Assembly (NCBI RefSeq): GCF_900155945.1
Contig: NZ_FTMN01000012.1
Coordinates: 1-64,000, forward strand
Reading direction: 5' to 3'
Origin: Marinobacterium stanieri
GTDB lineage: Bacteria > Pseudomonadota > Gammaproteobacteria > Pseudomonadales > Balneatricaceae
Length of the DNA: 64,000 nt
Part shown: positions 1 to 8,994 of the stretch, in pieces
Position numbering within the stretch: the first letter of the stretch is position 1
Layout: the number at the start of each line of letters is the position of its first letter
The notes under the pieces: model-generated
Seen by the model: only the letters and a program-made list of their open reading frames with translations
What the model was told of the DNA's origin: nothing
Databases searched by the model: none
Program-made: the position numbers and the translations under genes

Positions 1-286
<286 letters not shown>

Positions 287-289
287 GGC

Positions 290-1069
290 TTACTCCTGTC
301 GACGCCGTTCCAGCAGTGTACGCAACAGGCGCGCATAGGCATGCACACCGCGACTGCCCGCATCAAGCGACGACGGTACCAGCCCCTTGAGACTGGCATT
401 TCTGAATTTGGTATCGACCGGCACGACCGCATTGGAAACATGATCCGCATAATGATGATGCAGCTCACGCAAGCTGTTAACGGAGGCCTGGGTGCGGCGG
501 TCATAGAAGGTGGGGACGATGGTGTAGGCCAGTTTGTTGCGGCGTGCCCGATTGATCATTTCGATGGTGCGCACCATACGCTCCAGGCCTTTAAGCGCCA
601 GGAATTCGGTCTGTACCGGCACCAGCAGATGGTTGCAGGCTGCAAGCGCATTCACCATCAGTACCCCCAGTACCGGCGGGCTGTCCATAATGACGTAATC
701 ATAATCGGCCTGCAGGTGGCGCAGTGCCTTGGCCACCTGCAGCCCCATGCCTTCCTGTGCCACGGCCTTACGTTCAAGCGTGGCCAGTGCGGTAGAGGCC
801 GGAATCAGCTGGATGCTGTCATGGCTGGTATCGAGAATCAGCTGGCGTACCTGATCCTGCTCCACTTTTACCTGCTCAAACAGGTCATAGACGCTGTGTT
901 CCAGCTCATCAGGGTCATAACGGAAATAGCTGGTCATCGACCCGTGGGGATCCAGGTCGACCAGGAGCACCCGGTAGCCTACCTCCGCCAGAAGACCGGC
1001 CAGGGTAACGGCCGTGGTCGTCTTGCCCACACCGCCCTTCTGATTTGCAACTGCCCATACCTGCATCAT
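290..1069 (-). CDS. parC: ParA/MinD-family ATPase ParC, chemotaxis array positioning
   Basis: Deviant Walker A P-loop ATPase of 259 residues. The N terminus has the KGGVGKTT motif at about residues 11-18, followed by LLVDLDPHGS (Walker A' region) and a D-SPP Walker B segment near residue 130. In Vibrio and Pseudomonas this ParA homologue, encoded beside motCD and cheW genes, recruits chemotaxis arrays to the cell pole through ParP. The start is one of two adjacent ATGs (1069 or 1066); the first overlaps the motD stop as ATGA. The downstream CheW-type gene with a proline-rich N terminus supports ParC rather than a chromosome-partition ParA, and no parB or parS is visible. Confidence 0.85.
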   Translation of the reverse strand: MMQVWAVANQKGGVGKTTTAVTLAGLLAEVGYRVLLVDLDPHGSMTSYFRYDPDELEHSVYDLFEQVKVEQDQVRQLILDTSHDSIQLIPASTALATLERKAVAQEGMGLQVAKALRHLQADYDYVIMDSPPVLGVLMVNALAACNHLLVPVQTEFLALKGLERMVRTIEMINRARRNKLAYTIVPTFYDRRTQASVNSLRELHHHYADHVSNAVVPVDTKFRNASLKGLVPSSLDAGSRGVHAYARLLRTLLERRRQE

Positions 1070-1983
1070 TGTTGTTCCTGTTCTTGCTCCGGGCTTGCCT
1101 GTCGAAACAGAATCCCGGAGTCCGTTTCCACCTGTTCCAGTGTCGGTACCGACGGCGGTTCATCCACACCATCGATCAACAACGTATTTAGTGCATCCTC
1201 GCTGATGCGGTCACTGCCATAAGCTTCCACCGCACGCCGTACCTTGTGATCACGTGCTATCACGATCACGATGCGACGGTTGCGCTGCCGCCCCTCCGCC
1301 GTGCGATTGCTGTAGGCCGGCTGATACTGGCCATACCCCACCGCCGCCAGACGCTCAGGGGCAATACCCCGTTGCTGCAACAAGCGAACCACCGCAGCGG
1401 CACGTGCCGCAGAGAGCTCCCAGTTGGACGGAAAACGCGCTGTGCTGATGGGCTGACTATCGGTAAACCCTTCAACGTGCACGGGATTTTCCGCATCCTG
1501 CACCAGTTCAATCACCGGCTGCAAGAGCGCATCCGCTTCAATAACCGGAATGGCATCCCCGCTGGCAAACAGCAGACTGGCATTCAGCTCTATCGCTACC
1601 CAGAGGCGGTTGCCACTGACCTGCACCTGCCCCCTGTCGATCTGCTCAGCGAATATCTGTTCGGCTTGCGTCCTGATTGCGTCCAGTTGTTGGCTGACCA
1701 CAGGATCTGCCGGCTCAACTTGGGCTTCGGGCTCACTGATCGGCCGGGTTTGCCCTTCCAGAATACCCGGCCCCTGGGTTGGCGGTGTCAGTACCTGGCT
1801 GCCGCCTTCAGCGCGGAAAATCTGCGACAGTGATTCCGATAGCTGGCGGTACTTGTCTTCGTTCACCGAGGACAGTGCATACATCACCACAAAGAAGGCC
1901 AGCAGCAGCGTCACGAAGTCCGCCCAGGAGATCATCCAGCGGTCGGTTTTCAGATCGGTTTCAGGACGGCGTCGGCGCGGCAT
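1066..1983 (-). CDS. motD: Flagellar motor stator protein MotD (MotB family)
   Basis: Stator subunit that anchors the motor to peptidoglycan. The protein starts MPRRRRPETDLKTDRW, then has one transmembrane helix (about residues 15-35, WADFVTLLLAFFVVMYAL) that includes the conserved proton-carrying Asp of WADF. The C-terminal OmpA-like domain (about 170-285) carries the peptidoglycan-binding pattern GFTDSQPI...NWELSAARA...GYGQYQP...NRRIVI. An upstream in-frame start at 2046 was rejected because it would add 21 non-homologous residues and overlap motC deeply; the ATG at 1983 overlaps motC by 23 bases. It pairs with motC as the MotCD-type second stator set of pseudomonads. Confidence 0.9.
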   Translation of the reverse strand: MPRRRRPETDLKTDRWMISWADFVTLLLAFFVVMYALSSVNEDKYRQLSESLSQIFRAEGGSQVLTPPTQGPGILEGQTRPISEPEAQVEPADPVVSQQLDAIRTQAEQIFAEQIDRGQVQVSGNRLWVAIELNASLLFASGDAIPVIEADALLQPVIELVQDAENPVHVEGFTDSQPISTARFPSNWELSAARAAAVVRLLQQRGIAPERLAAVGYGQYQPAYSNRTAEGRQRNRRIVIVIARDHKVRRAVEAYGSDRISEDALNTLLIDGVDEPPSVPTLEQVETDSGILFRQASPEQEQEQQ

Positions 1984-2719
1984 CACTCGTATCCAGATAG
2001 CCTTGCAGCTTGAGCTGAACGCTCTTGGGCCCCTGGCCGTCAGCAATCATCAGCAACCCTTCCATCATCATTTCATGGTAGAGGCTGCGGCTGTCAATCA
2101 TTTGACGCAGCTTGGCCGCCAAGGGCAGCAGTAGCAGGTTGGCCACGCCAATACCGTAGATGGTCGCCACAAACGCCGTCGCGATGCCGCTGCCCAACTG
2201 GGACGGCTGATCCAAACGCACCATCACTTGTATCAAGCCCAGAACGGCGCCAATAATCCCCATGGTCGGCGCATAGCCGCCCATACTTTCCAGCACGCGC
2301 GCAGCCTGGTAATCACGCTGCTCACGGGTGATCAGTTCCACTTCAAGAGTGGCTCTGACAGCCTCCACCGGTTTACCGTCTGCCAATAATTGAAGTCCAT
2401 TGCGCACGAAACGATCCTCCACGGAGGAGGCTTCCTGCTCCAGCGCCACCAGCCCCTTGCGATGAGCCGTTATACACCAGTGGATCAACTGCTGGATGCC
2501 CTGATCATGTGACAGCGGCGTGCGTTGTGACAGGCTTAGCAGTTGGCCGGTACGGCGCAGAATCGCAGGCGGGGTTTGCACCATGACGGCCCCCAGTGTA
2601 CCGCCGAATACAATCAGAGCGGCCGGCAGGTTCACCAGCTGCAGCAAGCTTCCGCCCTCCAGCTGATTAGCGGCAACAATAGCTCCTACGCCCAGCAAAA
2701 GCCCGAGCAAGAGCCACAT
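1961..2719 (-). CDS. motC: Flagellar motor stator protein MotC (MotA family)
   Basis: MotA/TolQ/ExbB-family proton channel subunit, 252 residues. The sequence begins MWLLLGLLLGVGAIVAANQLEGG (TM1), continues with a second hydrophobic helix at 27-48, a cytoplasmic loop with the charged segment that contacts FliG, and two C-terminal TM helices (ESMGGYAPTMGIIGAVLGLIQV and GIATAFVATIYGIGVANLLLLPLA). The ATG at 2719 shares its A with the cheB stop (TGATG), which argues for translational coupling and against a longer reading frame start at 2848. Confidence 0.9.
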   Translation of the reverse strand: MWLLLGLLLGVGAIVAANQLEGGSLLQLVNLPAALIVFGGTLGAVMVQTPPAILRRTGQLLSLSQRTPLSHDQGIQQLIHWCITAHRKGLVALEQEASSVEDRFVRNGLQLLADGKPVEAVRATLEVELITREQRDYQAARVLESMGGYAPTMGIIGAVLGLIQVMVRLDQPSQLGSGIATAFVATIYGIGVANLLLLPLAAKLRQMIDSRSLYHEMMMEGLLMIADGQGPKSVQLKLQGYLDTSDAAPTPS

Positions 2720-3954
2720 CAGCGCGGTCCCCGATTCGCCAACAGGGGGCCGATGTCCTCCAGTGCCAGTACCGCATCTGCCAGATTTGCATTGACCACC
2801 GCCTGTGGCATGCCGTAAATGGTGCAGGTATCCCGATTCTGCGCCCACATGGTGGAACCGGCCTGTTTCAGCAGACGGGCACCATCACAGCCATCCGCGC
2901 CCATGCCGGTCAAAATCACGCCCAGCACCTTGCCGGAGTAGGTTTTCGCGGCAGAGGCATAGGTAACATCCACACTGGGTTTGTAGGTCAAACGCTCATC
3001 ACCGGGCAGAATGCGCACCCGGTCAGTCTGCTTGGGATCAATCATCATCTGCAGGCCACCGGGTGCCAGCAACGCCAGTCCCGGACGCATGCGGTCGCCG
3101 TCCTCGGCTTCCTTGACACTGATGTTGCACTGCTGATTCAAGCGCTCGGCAAATACCTGGGTAAAGGTTTTCGGCATGTGCTGCACCAGCAGGATCGGGT
3201 AGGGATAATTGGCCGGCAAGGCCGTCAATACCTTCTGCAATGCGGCCGGCCCGCCTGTGGAAGCGCCAATCACCACGAGTTTGCAATCAGGGAAGCGCAC
3301 GCGGCTTGCCGGCGTTGTAGCCGGGTCATTTTTACCTGATGAAACAGCAGGTGAGGCGACAGGTGGCGCCGTCTCGCGTGAACGCAGCGCGCTCGGCGCA
3401 GTGCGTGGAGCCGGGGTGGTGCGCGCACGAGGACTGGAAGTCGTTGCCGAAGTGGTGCTGCGTGGCTTCTCGGGCTCAGGCCTGAACACCATGGTGGTGC
3501 CCTTCTCGGCATGCCCCGGGTAGGAACGTTCGAAGGCGGTGCTGCGACGATGTCGACGGCTACGCCCCAGGGCCACCAGACGATCAATCAACTGGCTGCG
3601 GACACTGCTGCCCTTGTCCATCCAGGCACGAATATCCTTGGGCAGATAGTCGGCCGCGCCGGCCTCCAGCGCCTGCAGGGTGACGCGCGCGCCTTCATGG
3701 GTCAGCGAAGACAGCATCAACACGTTGGTTGGCGCCTCACGCATGATGATGCGTACCGCTTCAATGCCATTCATTTGTGGCATTTCCACATCCATGGTAA
3801 CGACATCAGGCTTGAGGCGCTTGGCCAACTCCACCGCTTCCTTGCCATTGACGGCGGTGCCTACCACGCTGAGACGGGGGTCATCCTTCAGCATCTCTTC
3901 GATGCGATGGCGGAAAAACCCCGAATCATCAACGATCAACACACTTACCGGCAT
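2719..3954 (-). CDS. cheB: Chemotaxis response regulator protein-glutamate methylesterase CheB
   Basis: Removes methyl groups from, and deamidates, chemoreceptor glutamates to drive adaptation. N-terminal receiver domain with acidic pair D9-D10, phosphoacceptor D55 (VTMDVEMP) and K106. C-terminal esterase domain with the catalytic triad S232 (GASTGG), H259 (QHMP) and D354 (GMGADG). The linker (about 140-220) is unusually long and rich in Pro, Thr, Ser and Arg, making the protein 411 residues against roughly 350 for enteric CheB. The ATG has a GAGGAAG site. It lies between cheA and motC in one transcription unit. Confidence 0.95.
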   Translation of the reverse strand: MPVSVLIVDDSGFFRHRIEEMLKDDPRLSVVGTAVNGKEAVELAKRLKPDVVTMDVEMPQMNGIEAVRIIMREAPTNVLMLSSLTHEGARVTLQALEAGAADYLPKDIRAWMDKGSSVRSQLIDRLVALGRSRRHRRSTAFERSYPGHAEKGTTMVFRPEPEKPRSTTSATTSSPRARTTPAPRTAPSALRSRETAPPVASPAVSSGKNDPATTPASRVRFPDCKLVVIGASTGGPAALQKVLTALPANYPYPILLVQHMPKTFTQVFAERLNQQCNISVKEAEDGDRMRPGLALLAPGGLQMMIDPKQTDRVRILPGDERLTYKPSVDVTYASAAKTYSGKVLGVILTGMGADGCDGARLLKQAGSTMWAQNRDTCTIYGMPQAVVNANLADAVLALEDIGPLLANRGPR

Positions 3955-3982
3955 AGTACTTCCTCTGTCACATCCGCCGTAC

Positions 3983-6097
3983 TCAGGTCGATGCGTAGTA
4001 TTTCAGCAAATTGGGAATATCAATAATCAGTGCAATGCGGCCATCACCTGTGATGGTGGCACCGGACAGACCCGGTGTACCGTGCAGAATGCTGCCCAGA
4101 GGCTTGATCACCACCTCTTCCTGACCCACGAGCTGGTCGACAATGAAGCCCACACGGGTGGTACCCACACTGACAATGACCACATGCCCCTGATCAGGCA
4201 ACTCGGCACCTGACTGCCCTTTCACCAGCCAGCGCTTGAGGTGGAACAGCGGCAGCGCCTGATCGCGCACAATGATTACCTGCTGACCATCGACGATGTT
4301 GGTCTTGGTCAGATCCAGGTTGAAGATCTCGTTCACGTTCACCAGCGGCAGCGCAAAGGCCTGACCTTCCAGCACAACCATCAGCGTCGGCATGATTGCC
4401 AGCGTCAGCGGTACCTGAATGGCGATACGCGTACCCTGCCCCAGAATGGAGTCGATGCTCAGGGTACCGTTAAGCTGGGTGATCTTGGTTTTGACCACAT
4501 CCATGCCCACGCCGCGGCCGGACACATCCGAAATCTCGGTTTTGGTGGAGAAACCGGCCTGGAAGATCAGGTTGAAACACTCCTGATCGGTAAGGCGACG
4601 GGCGGCTTCCGCATCCATCATGCCGCGCTTAACGGCCAAATTGCGCAGTTTTTCCGGATCCATACCGGCGCCATCATCCTGAATAATCAACAGGATATGG
4701 TCACCTTCCTGCTCGGCAGAGAGCAGAACATGACCTTCACGCGGCTTGCCACTGCTGGCACGCTGATCCGGATCTTCGATACCGTGGTCAACTGCGTTGC
4801 GCACCAGGTGGATCAAGGGGTCAGCCAGAGCCTCGACCAGGTTTTTATCCAGGTCGGTCTCTTCACCCCGCAACTCAAGACGAACTTCCTTCTTAAGGCT
4901 GCGAGAAAGGTCACGAATCAGACGCGGGAAGCGGCCGAATACCTTTTTCACCGGCTGCATGCGTGTTTTCATGACCGAGGTCTGCAGGTCGGCTGTCACC
5001 ATATCCAGCGTGCCCAGCGCCTTGGCCATCTCTTCGTCTTCACGGGTATTGCCCAGACGTACCAGACGGTTACGCACCAGTACCAGTTCACCCACCATAT
5101 TCATGATTTTGTCGAGCAGGCGTGTATCAACACGCACGTTGCTTTCGGCAGGTGGTTTATTGGCCTTGGCAGCCGCTTTGCTGGCTGTGTCTTTCGGTTT
5201 TTCCGGTTCAGCAACGACGGGTGCCGCGGCGGCGACCGGTTCAACCGGCGCCGGCTGAGGTTCAGGTGCTACCGGGGCCGGAGCAGGTGCGGCCGAGGGT
5301 GCTGCTTCATCATGCGGCAGGTGAGCAAAGGCTCCCTGGCCAGACGACTGCAGCTCATCCAGCAGCGCTTCAAACTCGTCATCGGTAATCAGGTCTTCGC
5401 CGGTACTGCCCGCCGCCGGTGCGTCACCAGACGCTTCGGGGGTGTGGACCGGCCCTTTACCCGGGCCATGCAGCTCGTCGAGCAGAGACTCGAATTCATC
5501 TTCGGTAATCAGGTCATCATCGCCGCCTGACGGGACATCGCCGCCTTCGGCATGACTGCCAGCCAGATCACCCAGCAGCATTTCAAACTCATCACTGGGC
5601 GTGTTGGGATTGCTGCTCGCGGCTTCAGCAGGTGCCTGAGGTGCCGGCGCTGGAGGCGGAGCTGCGGGAGCGGGTGCCGGCGCGGCAACCGGCGGCACTT
5701 CGCCACCCTTGCCTTCGGCATAGTCCTTCAGCGCCTGCAGCAGCTGGGGTGAGGCATGCTCAGGCTCGTCACCGGCACGCACACTCTCAAACATGGCATT
5801 GACAGAGTCCAGTGCCTGCAGCACTACATCCATCAAATTGGCGCTCACGGCCAGCTCGCCATTACGCAGCAGGTCGAACAGGTTCTCGGCCTTGTGGCAG
5901 CACTCAACCATTGCGTCCAGCTGCAGGAAACCGGCACCACCCTTAACCGTGTGGAAGCCCCTGAAAATCGCGTTTAGCAGATCCTTGTCATCGGGGCGCT
6001 GCTCCAGATCCACCAGCTGCTCCGAGAGCTGCTCAAGAATCTCGCCCGCCTCAACGAGAAAGTCTTCCAGAATTTCCTGATCGACATCCAAACTCAT
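3983..6097 (-). CDS. cheA: Chemotaxis histidine kinase CheA
   Basis: Cytoplasmic kinase that phosphorylates CheY and CheB in response to receptors. Hpt domain with phosphorylated H49 (FRGFHTVKGGAGF), a low-complexity Pro/Ala linker (about 130-320), a P3 dimerisation helix pair (VDTRLLDKIMNMVGELV), a P4 ATPase with N box (LVRNAVDHGIE), G1 (DDGAGM) and G2 (GRGVGMDVVK), and a P5 CheW-like domain at the C terminus. No P2 CheY-binding domain is evident; instead the linker carries three copies of a DEFE-x-LL-x-(D/E)L motif (residues 168-178, 197-209, 237-249). AGGAG precedes the ATG. cheZ is 12 bases upstream and cheB 28 bases downstream. Confidence 0.96.
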   Translation of the reverse strand: MSLDVDQEILEDFLVEAGEILEQLSEQLVDLEQRPDDKDLLNAIFRGFHTVKGGAGFLQLDAMVECCHKAENLFDLLRNGELAVSANLMDVVLQALDSVNAMFESVRAGDEPEHASPQLLQALKDYAEGKGGEVPPVAAPAPAPAAPPPAPAPQAPAEAASSNPNTPSDEFEMLLGDLAGSHAEGGDVPSGGDDDLITEDEFESLLDELHGPGKGPVHTPEASGDAPAAGSTGEDLITDDEFEALLDELQSSGQGAFAHLPHDEAAPSAAPAPAPVAPEPQPAPVEPVAAAAPVVAEPEKPKDTASKAAAKANKPPAESNVRVDTRLLDKIMNMVGELVLVRNRLVRLGNTREDEEMAKALGTLDMVTADLQTSVMKTRMQPVKKVFGRFPRLIRDLSRSLKKEVRLELRGEETDLDKNLVEALADPLIHLVRNAVDHGIEDPDQRASSGKPREGHVLLSAEQEGDHILLIIQDDGAGMDPEKLRNLAVKRGMMDAEAARRLTDQECFNLIFQAGFSTKTEISDVSGRGVGMDVVKTKITQLNGTLSIDSILGQGTRIAIQVPLTLAIMPTLMVVLEGQAFALPLVNVNEIFNLDLTKTNIVDGQQVIIVRDQALPLFHLKRWLVKGQSGAELPDQGHVVIVSVGTTRVGFIVDQLVGQEEVVIKPLGSILHGTPGLSGATITGDGRIALIIDIPNLLKYYAST

Positions 6098-6109
6098 ACG
6101 GAGCTCCTA

Positions 6110-6961
6110 TCAAAATCCCAGGCTGGAAAGCAGGTCATCCACATCATCCTGGTCACACACACTGTCCCCTTTGCCCGTCGGAAGTTGAGGGCCTTCCGCC
6201 CGGATAGGATCATGCTTGTCTTGTTTTTTATTGCTGCTGTCGGGTGTCGCAGGCTCTGCGGTCGGCTCGGTCGTAGCAACATCCGCAGCGGCGGGGCCTT
6301 CCAGGTTACTGAGGCGCTCCACCTTGGCGGCCATATCCATCAAACTGACCAGCTGGCCTTCCACCTGGGTTACCAGTGTGATGACACGGCGAATCAACTG
6401 CCCGGTTATGTCCTGTACCCCCTGGGAGACGAGGATATCGGTCAAGGTTGTACGCAGTTCTTCAATGGTTTTCTCGGATTCGCTCTTGAGCTTACAGGTA
6501 CGGTCATAAACTCCGTCCAGAGCCTTGAACTCGCCTTCAAGCTGACCTACCAGAAGCAACAGCTCCTTGAAGCGCCCGCTCTGCTGGTCCAGTTTGTCCA
6601 CCAGGCTGAGTGAGCGGTCGACCCGGTCCATGGTTTCATGGGCGCTTTTCTCCGTCAGCTCGATGACATAGCTCAAGCGGTCGGATGCATCCCCCATGGC
6701 CGACTGTACGTCGACTTCTGCCGTGGGCATCTGCCCGCCGACATCACTGGAAAAGGTTTTGATTGCCTCGTGCAGGCCGCGTGTCAGATGTCCTACTTCG
6801 TTGTAGAACACCTGGTGCCGAGCGAACTGCAGCTCGTTGATCAGCCCCATGGCCTCCGGCAGATTACCGGCTTCCAACTCGGACACCAAGGCTTTGGCCC
6901 TATCGCGCAGGAACTCGTCAAAACCGTTGAAATCCACTTTGCTGGCCGTTTGCGCTGCCAT
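6110..6961 (-). CDS. cheZ: Protein phosphatase CheZ
   Basis: Accelerates dephosphorylation of CheY-P. Long helical protein of 283 residues with the family signature QDITGQ at about 183-188, where Q183 corresponds to the catalytic Gln of E. coli CheZ. The C terminus ends in an acidic amphipathic peptide (DDVDDLLSSLGF), the CheY-tethering helix, joined by a charged Ala/Pro-rich linker. It is longer than enteric CheZ (about 214) but normal for pseudomonads. It sits between cheY and cheA. Confidence 0.94.
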   Translation of the reverse strand: MAAQTASKVDFNGFDEFLRDRAKALVSELEAGNLPEAMGLINELQFARHQVFYNEVGHLTRGLHEAIKTFSSDVGGQMPTAEVDVQSAMGDASDRLSYVIELTEKSAHETMDRVDRSLSLVDKLDQQSGRFKELLLLVGQLEGEFKALDGVYDRTCKLKSESEKTIEELRTTLTDILVSQGVQDITGQLIRRVITLVTQVEGQLVSLMDMAAKVERLSNLEGPAAADVATTEPTAEPATPDSSNKKQDKHDPIRAEGPQLPTGKGDSVCDQDDVDDLLSSLGF

Positions 6962-6984
6962 CTGCGACTCCCCGCTAACGCCTG

Positions 6985-7371
6985 TTAGCCATCAATACGT
7001 TCAAAGATCTTGTCGATCTTTTCTTTCAGCACGGCGGCGGTGAAGGGTTTAACAACATAACCGTTCACACCTGCCTGTGCCGCAGCGATGATCTGTTCAC
7101 GCTTGGCTTCAGCCGTGACCATCAGCACTGGAATCTGTGCCAGGGATGGATCGGCGCGCACGGTTTTCAACAGGTCGATACCGGTCATGCCGGGCATGTT
7201 CCAGTCGGTAATCAGGAATTCGATATGTCCCTGCTGCAGAATCGGCAACGCCGTCTTGCCATCGTCTGCTTCTTCCACATTGGTAAAGCCGAGATCGCGC
7301 AGCAGGTTCTTGATGATTCGTCGCATCGTCGAGAAATCATCTACGACAAGAATTTTGATGTCTTTTTTCAA
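6985..7371 (-). CDS. cheY: Chemotaxis response regulator CheY (TTG start)
   Basis: Single receiver domain of 128 residues that binds FliM to switch rotation. Acidic pair D11-D12, phosphoacceptor D56 (ITDWNMPG), T86 and K108 (VVKPF) are all present. The only usable start is TTG at 7371, preceded by a GGGAG site 8 bases away; there is no in-frame ATG upstream, and the next methionine (MRR, around residue 16) would delete the acidic pocket. The weak start may keep CheY levels low relative to CheA/CheZ. Confidence 0.95.
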   Translation of the reverse strand: MKKDIKILVVDDFSTMRRIIKNLLRDLGFTNVEEADDGKTALPILQQGHIEFLITDWNMPGMTGIDLLKTVRADPSLAQIPVLMVTAEAKREQIIAAAQAGVNGYVVKPFTAAVLKEKIDKIFERIDG

Positions 7372-7436
7372 GACACTTCTCCCAGTTCAAAAACATCTTT
7401 CAGAGTTGTCCGCCGATGGCTTGCGCCATCTGACGC

Positions 7437-8147
7437 TCAACGCCAATCCTTCAGCCGGCCTCTAAGCCGGAGGGCTGCCTGACTGTGAATCTGGCTGACG
7501 CGTGATTCACTGACACCCAACACCTGACCGATCTCTTTTAAATTCAGCTCTTCGTCATAATACAGCGACAGAACCAAACGTTCACGTTCCGGCAGACGAC
7601 CAATGGCATCAGCCAGCGCCTGACGGAAACCGCCATCTTCATGTTGCAGCCCGGGTCCCGGGTCTGCCGCTTCAAACTGGTCGCCAGGCGACTCGTCCGA
7701 AGACTCGGTCAATTGATCATAGCTGAACAGACGACTATCGACCGAGTCCTGCAACAAGGCATGGTAGTCGGTCATGGTCACCTGGAGCTCTGCAGCCACT
7801 TCCGCATCGGTGGCATCGCGCCCGGTACGGTGTTCAATCTGGTTGATCGCATCACTGACACGACGCGCATTCCGGTGCACGGAGCGCGGTGTCCAGTCGC
7901 CCCGACGCACTTCGTCAATAATGGCGCCACGGATACGAATGCCGGCAAAGGTCTCAAAACTGGCCCCTTTACTGGCATCGTAGCGCCGAGCAGCTTCCAG
8001 CAGCCCGATCATGCCGGACTGGATCAGGTCATCCAGAACAACGCTTGCCGGCAGCCGCGCCATCAGGTGATGGGCGATACGCTTAACCAGCGGCGTATAC
8101 TCCTGAATCAGTTCCTGGCCTGATTTAAACTCCAATTCGTTGTACAT
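7437..8147 (-). CDS. fliA: Flagellar sigma factor sigma-28 (FliA)
   Basis: Class III/IV flagellar sigma factor, 236 residues. Region 2 is seen as YDASKGASFETFAGIRIRG followed by DEVRRGDWTPRSV, and region 4 as the helix-turn-helix ELNLKEIGQVLGVSESRVSQIHSQA at the C terminus. The ATG is 11 bases after the fleN stop with a poor Shine-Dalgarno match, suggesting coupling to fleN. No anti-sigma flgM is in the window. The order flhF-fleN-fliA-cheY is that of Pseudomonas. Confidence 0.96.
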   Translation of the reverse strand: MYNELEFKSGQELIQEYTPLVKRIAHHLMARLPASVVLDDLIQSGMIGLLEAARRYDASKGASFETFAGIRIRGAIIDEVRRGDWTPRSVHRNARRVSDAINQIEHRTGRDATDAEVAAELQVTMTDYHALLQDSVDSRLFSYDQLTESSDESPGDQFEAADPGPGLQHEDGGFRQALADAIGRLPERERLVLSLYYDEELNLKEIGQVLGVSESRVSQIHSQAALRLRGRLKDWR

Positions 8148-8158
8148 ACACGCTGCTA

Positions 8159-8983
8159 TCAGGGAGCTCTTGTACCCTGGACAAGACGCTCAACAAAAAA
8201 CTCAAGGTGTCCGCGGGGGCTGTTGTTAACGGGCCAGCCATCAACCTTGTTGGCCAGCTGCCGATATGCCAGCGCAGCCTTGTCCCGGGGGTATGCCTTG
8301 AGAACCGCCTTCTGTTTCTGCACGGCCTTGCGTACCGTCTCATCATAAGGGATTGATCCCAGGTATTGAAGCGTCACATCAAGGAACCTGTCGGTAACTG
8401 TCAACAGTTTGTTAAACATGCTGCGTCCCTCGGACTCGGTTCGCACCATATTGGCCAGCACACGGAACCGCGTCATCTGGTAGTCGCGGTTGAGCAGTTT
8501 GATCAACGCATAGGCATCGGTGATCGAGGTAGGCTCATCGCATACCACCACCAGCACTTCCTGCGCCGCCCTGACAAAGCTGACGACCGAATCCGATATG
8601 CCCGCCGCAGTATCGATTACCAACACATCCAGCTCATCGGCAATATCGTTAAAGGCATGAATCAGCTCGGCGTGCTCGTGCGCGCTCAACGCCGTCATTT
8701 CCTGGGTACCCGATGCTGCCGGTACAATCCAGAAATTCTCACCGGCGCTGACCATCACATCCTTGAGAGTAGCCTGACCGGACAATACGTCCGCGATATT
8801 CTGCTTGGCTCTCAGCCCCAGCATCACATCCACATTGGCCAGCCCCAGGTCAGCATCCATCAATACGACACGCTGATTCATTTCGCTCAGGGCTGCAGCC
8901 AGGTTCACGGAAACGTTGGTCTTGCCAACACCGCCCTTGCCACCTGTGACTGCTATTACTTTTACCGGGTGGGTTTGCTTCAT
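8159..8983 (-). CDS. fleN: Flagellar number regulator FleN/FlhG (MinD-like ATPase)
   Basis: Antagonist of FleQ that limits polar flagella to one. MinD-type ATPase of 274 residues with GGKGGVGKT near the N terminus, DADLGLANVD (switch I) and VIDTAAGISD (Walker B). The start is set at the ATG at 8983 (MKQTHPVKVIAV) because an AGGAGT site sits 7 bases ahead of it; the longer frame beginning with TTG at 8998 would place that site inside the coding sequence. It follows flhF by 11 bases. Confidence 0.94.
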   Translation of the reverse strand: MKQTHPVKVIAVTGGKGGVGKTNVSVNLAAALSEMNQRVVLMDADLGLANVDVMLGLRAKQNIADVLSGQATLKDVMVSAGENFWIVPAASGTQEMTALSAHEHAELIHAFNDIADELDVLVIDTAAGISDSVVSFVRAAQEVLVVVCDEPTSITDAYALIKLLNRDYQMTRFRVLANMVRTESEGRSMFNKLLTVTDRFLDVTLQYLGSIPYDETVRKAVQKQKAVLKAYPRDKAALAYRQLANKVDGWPVNNSPRGHLEFFVERLVQGTRAP

Positions 8984-8994
8984 CCAACGACTCC

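Noticed and set aside
290-1069. Chromosome-partition ParA
   Set aside because: No parB or parS; the position next to motCD and a proline-rich CheW-type gene fits the chemotaxis ParC.
4241-5530. 429-codon open frame antisense to cheA
   Set aside because: It mirrors the codon bias of cheA in high-GC DNA and the product has no coherent domain; cheA is certain.
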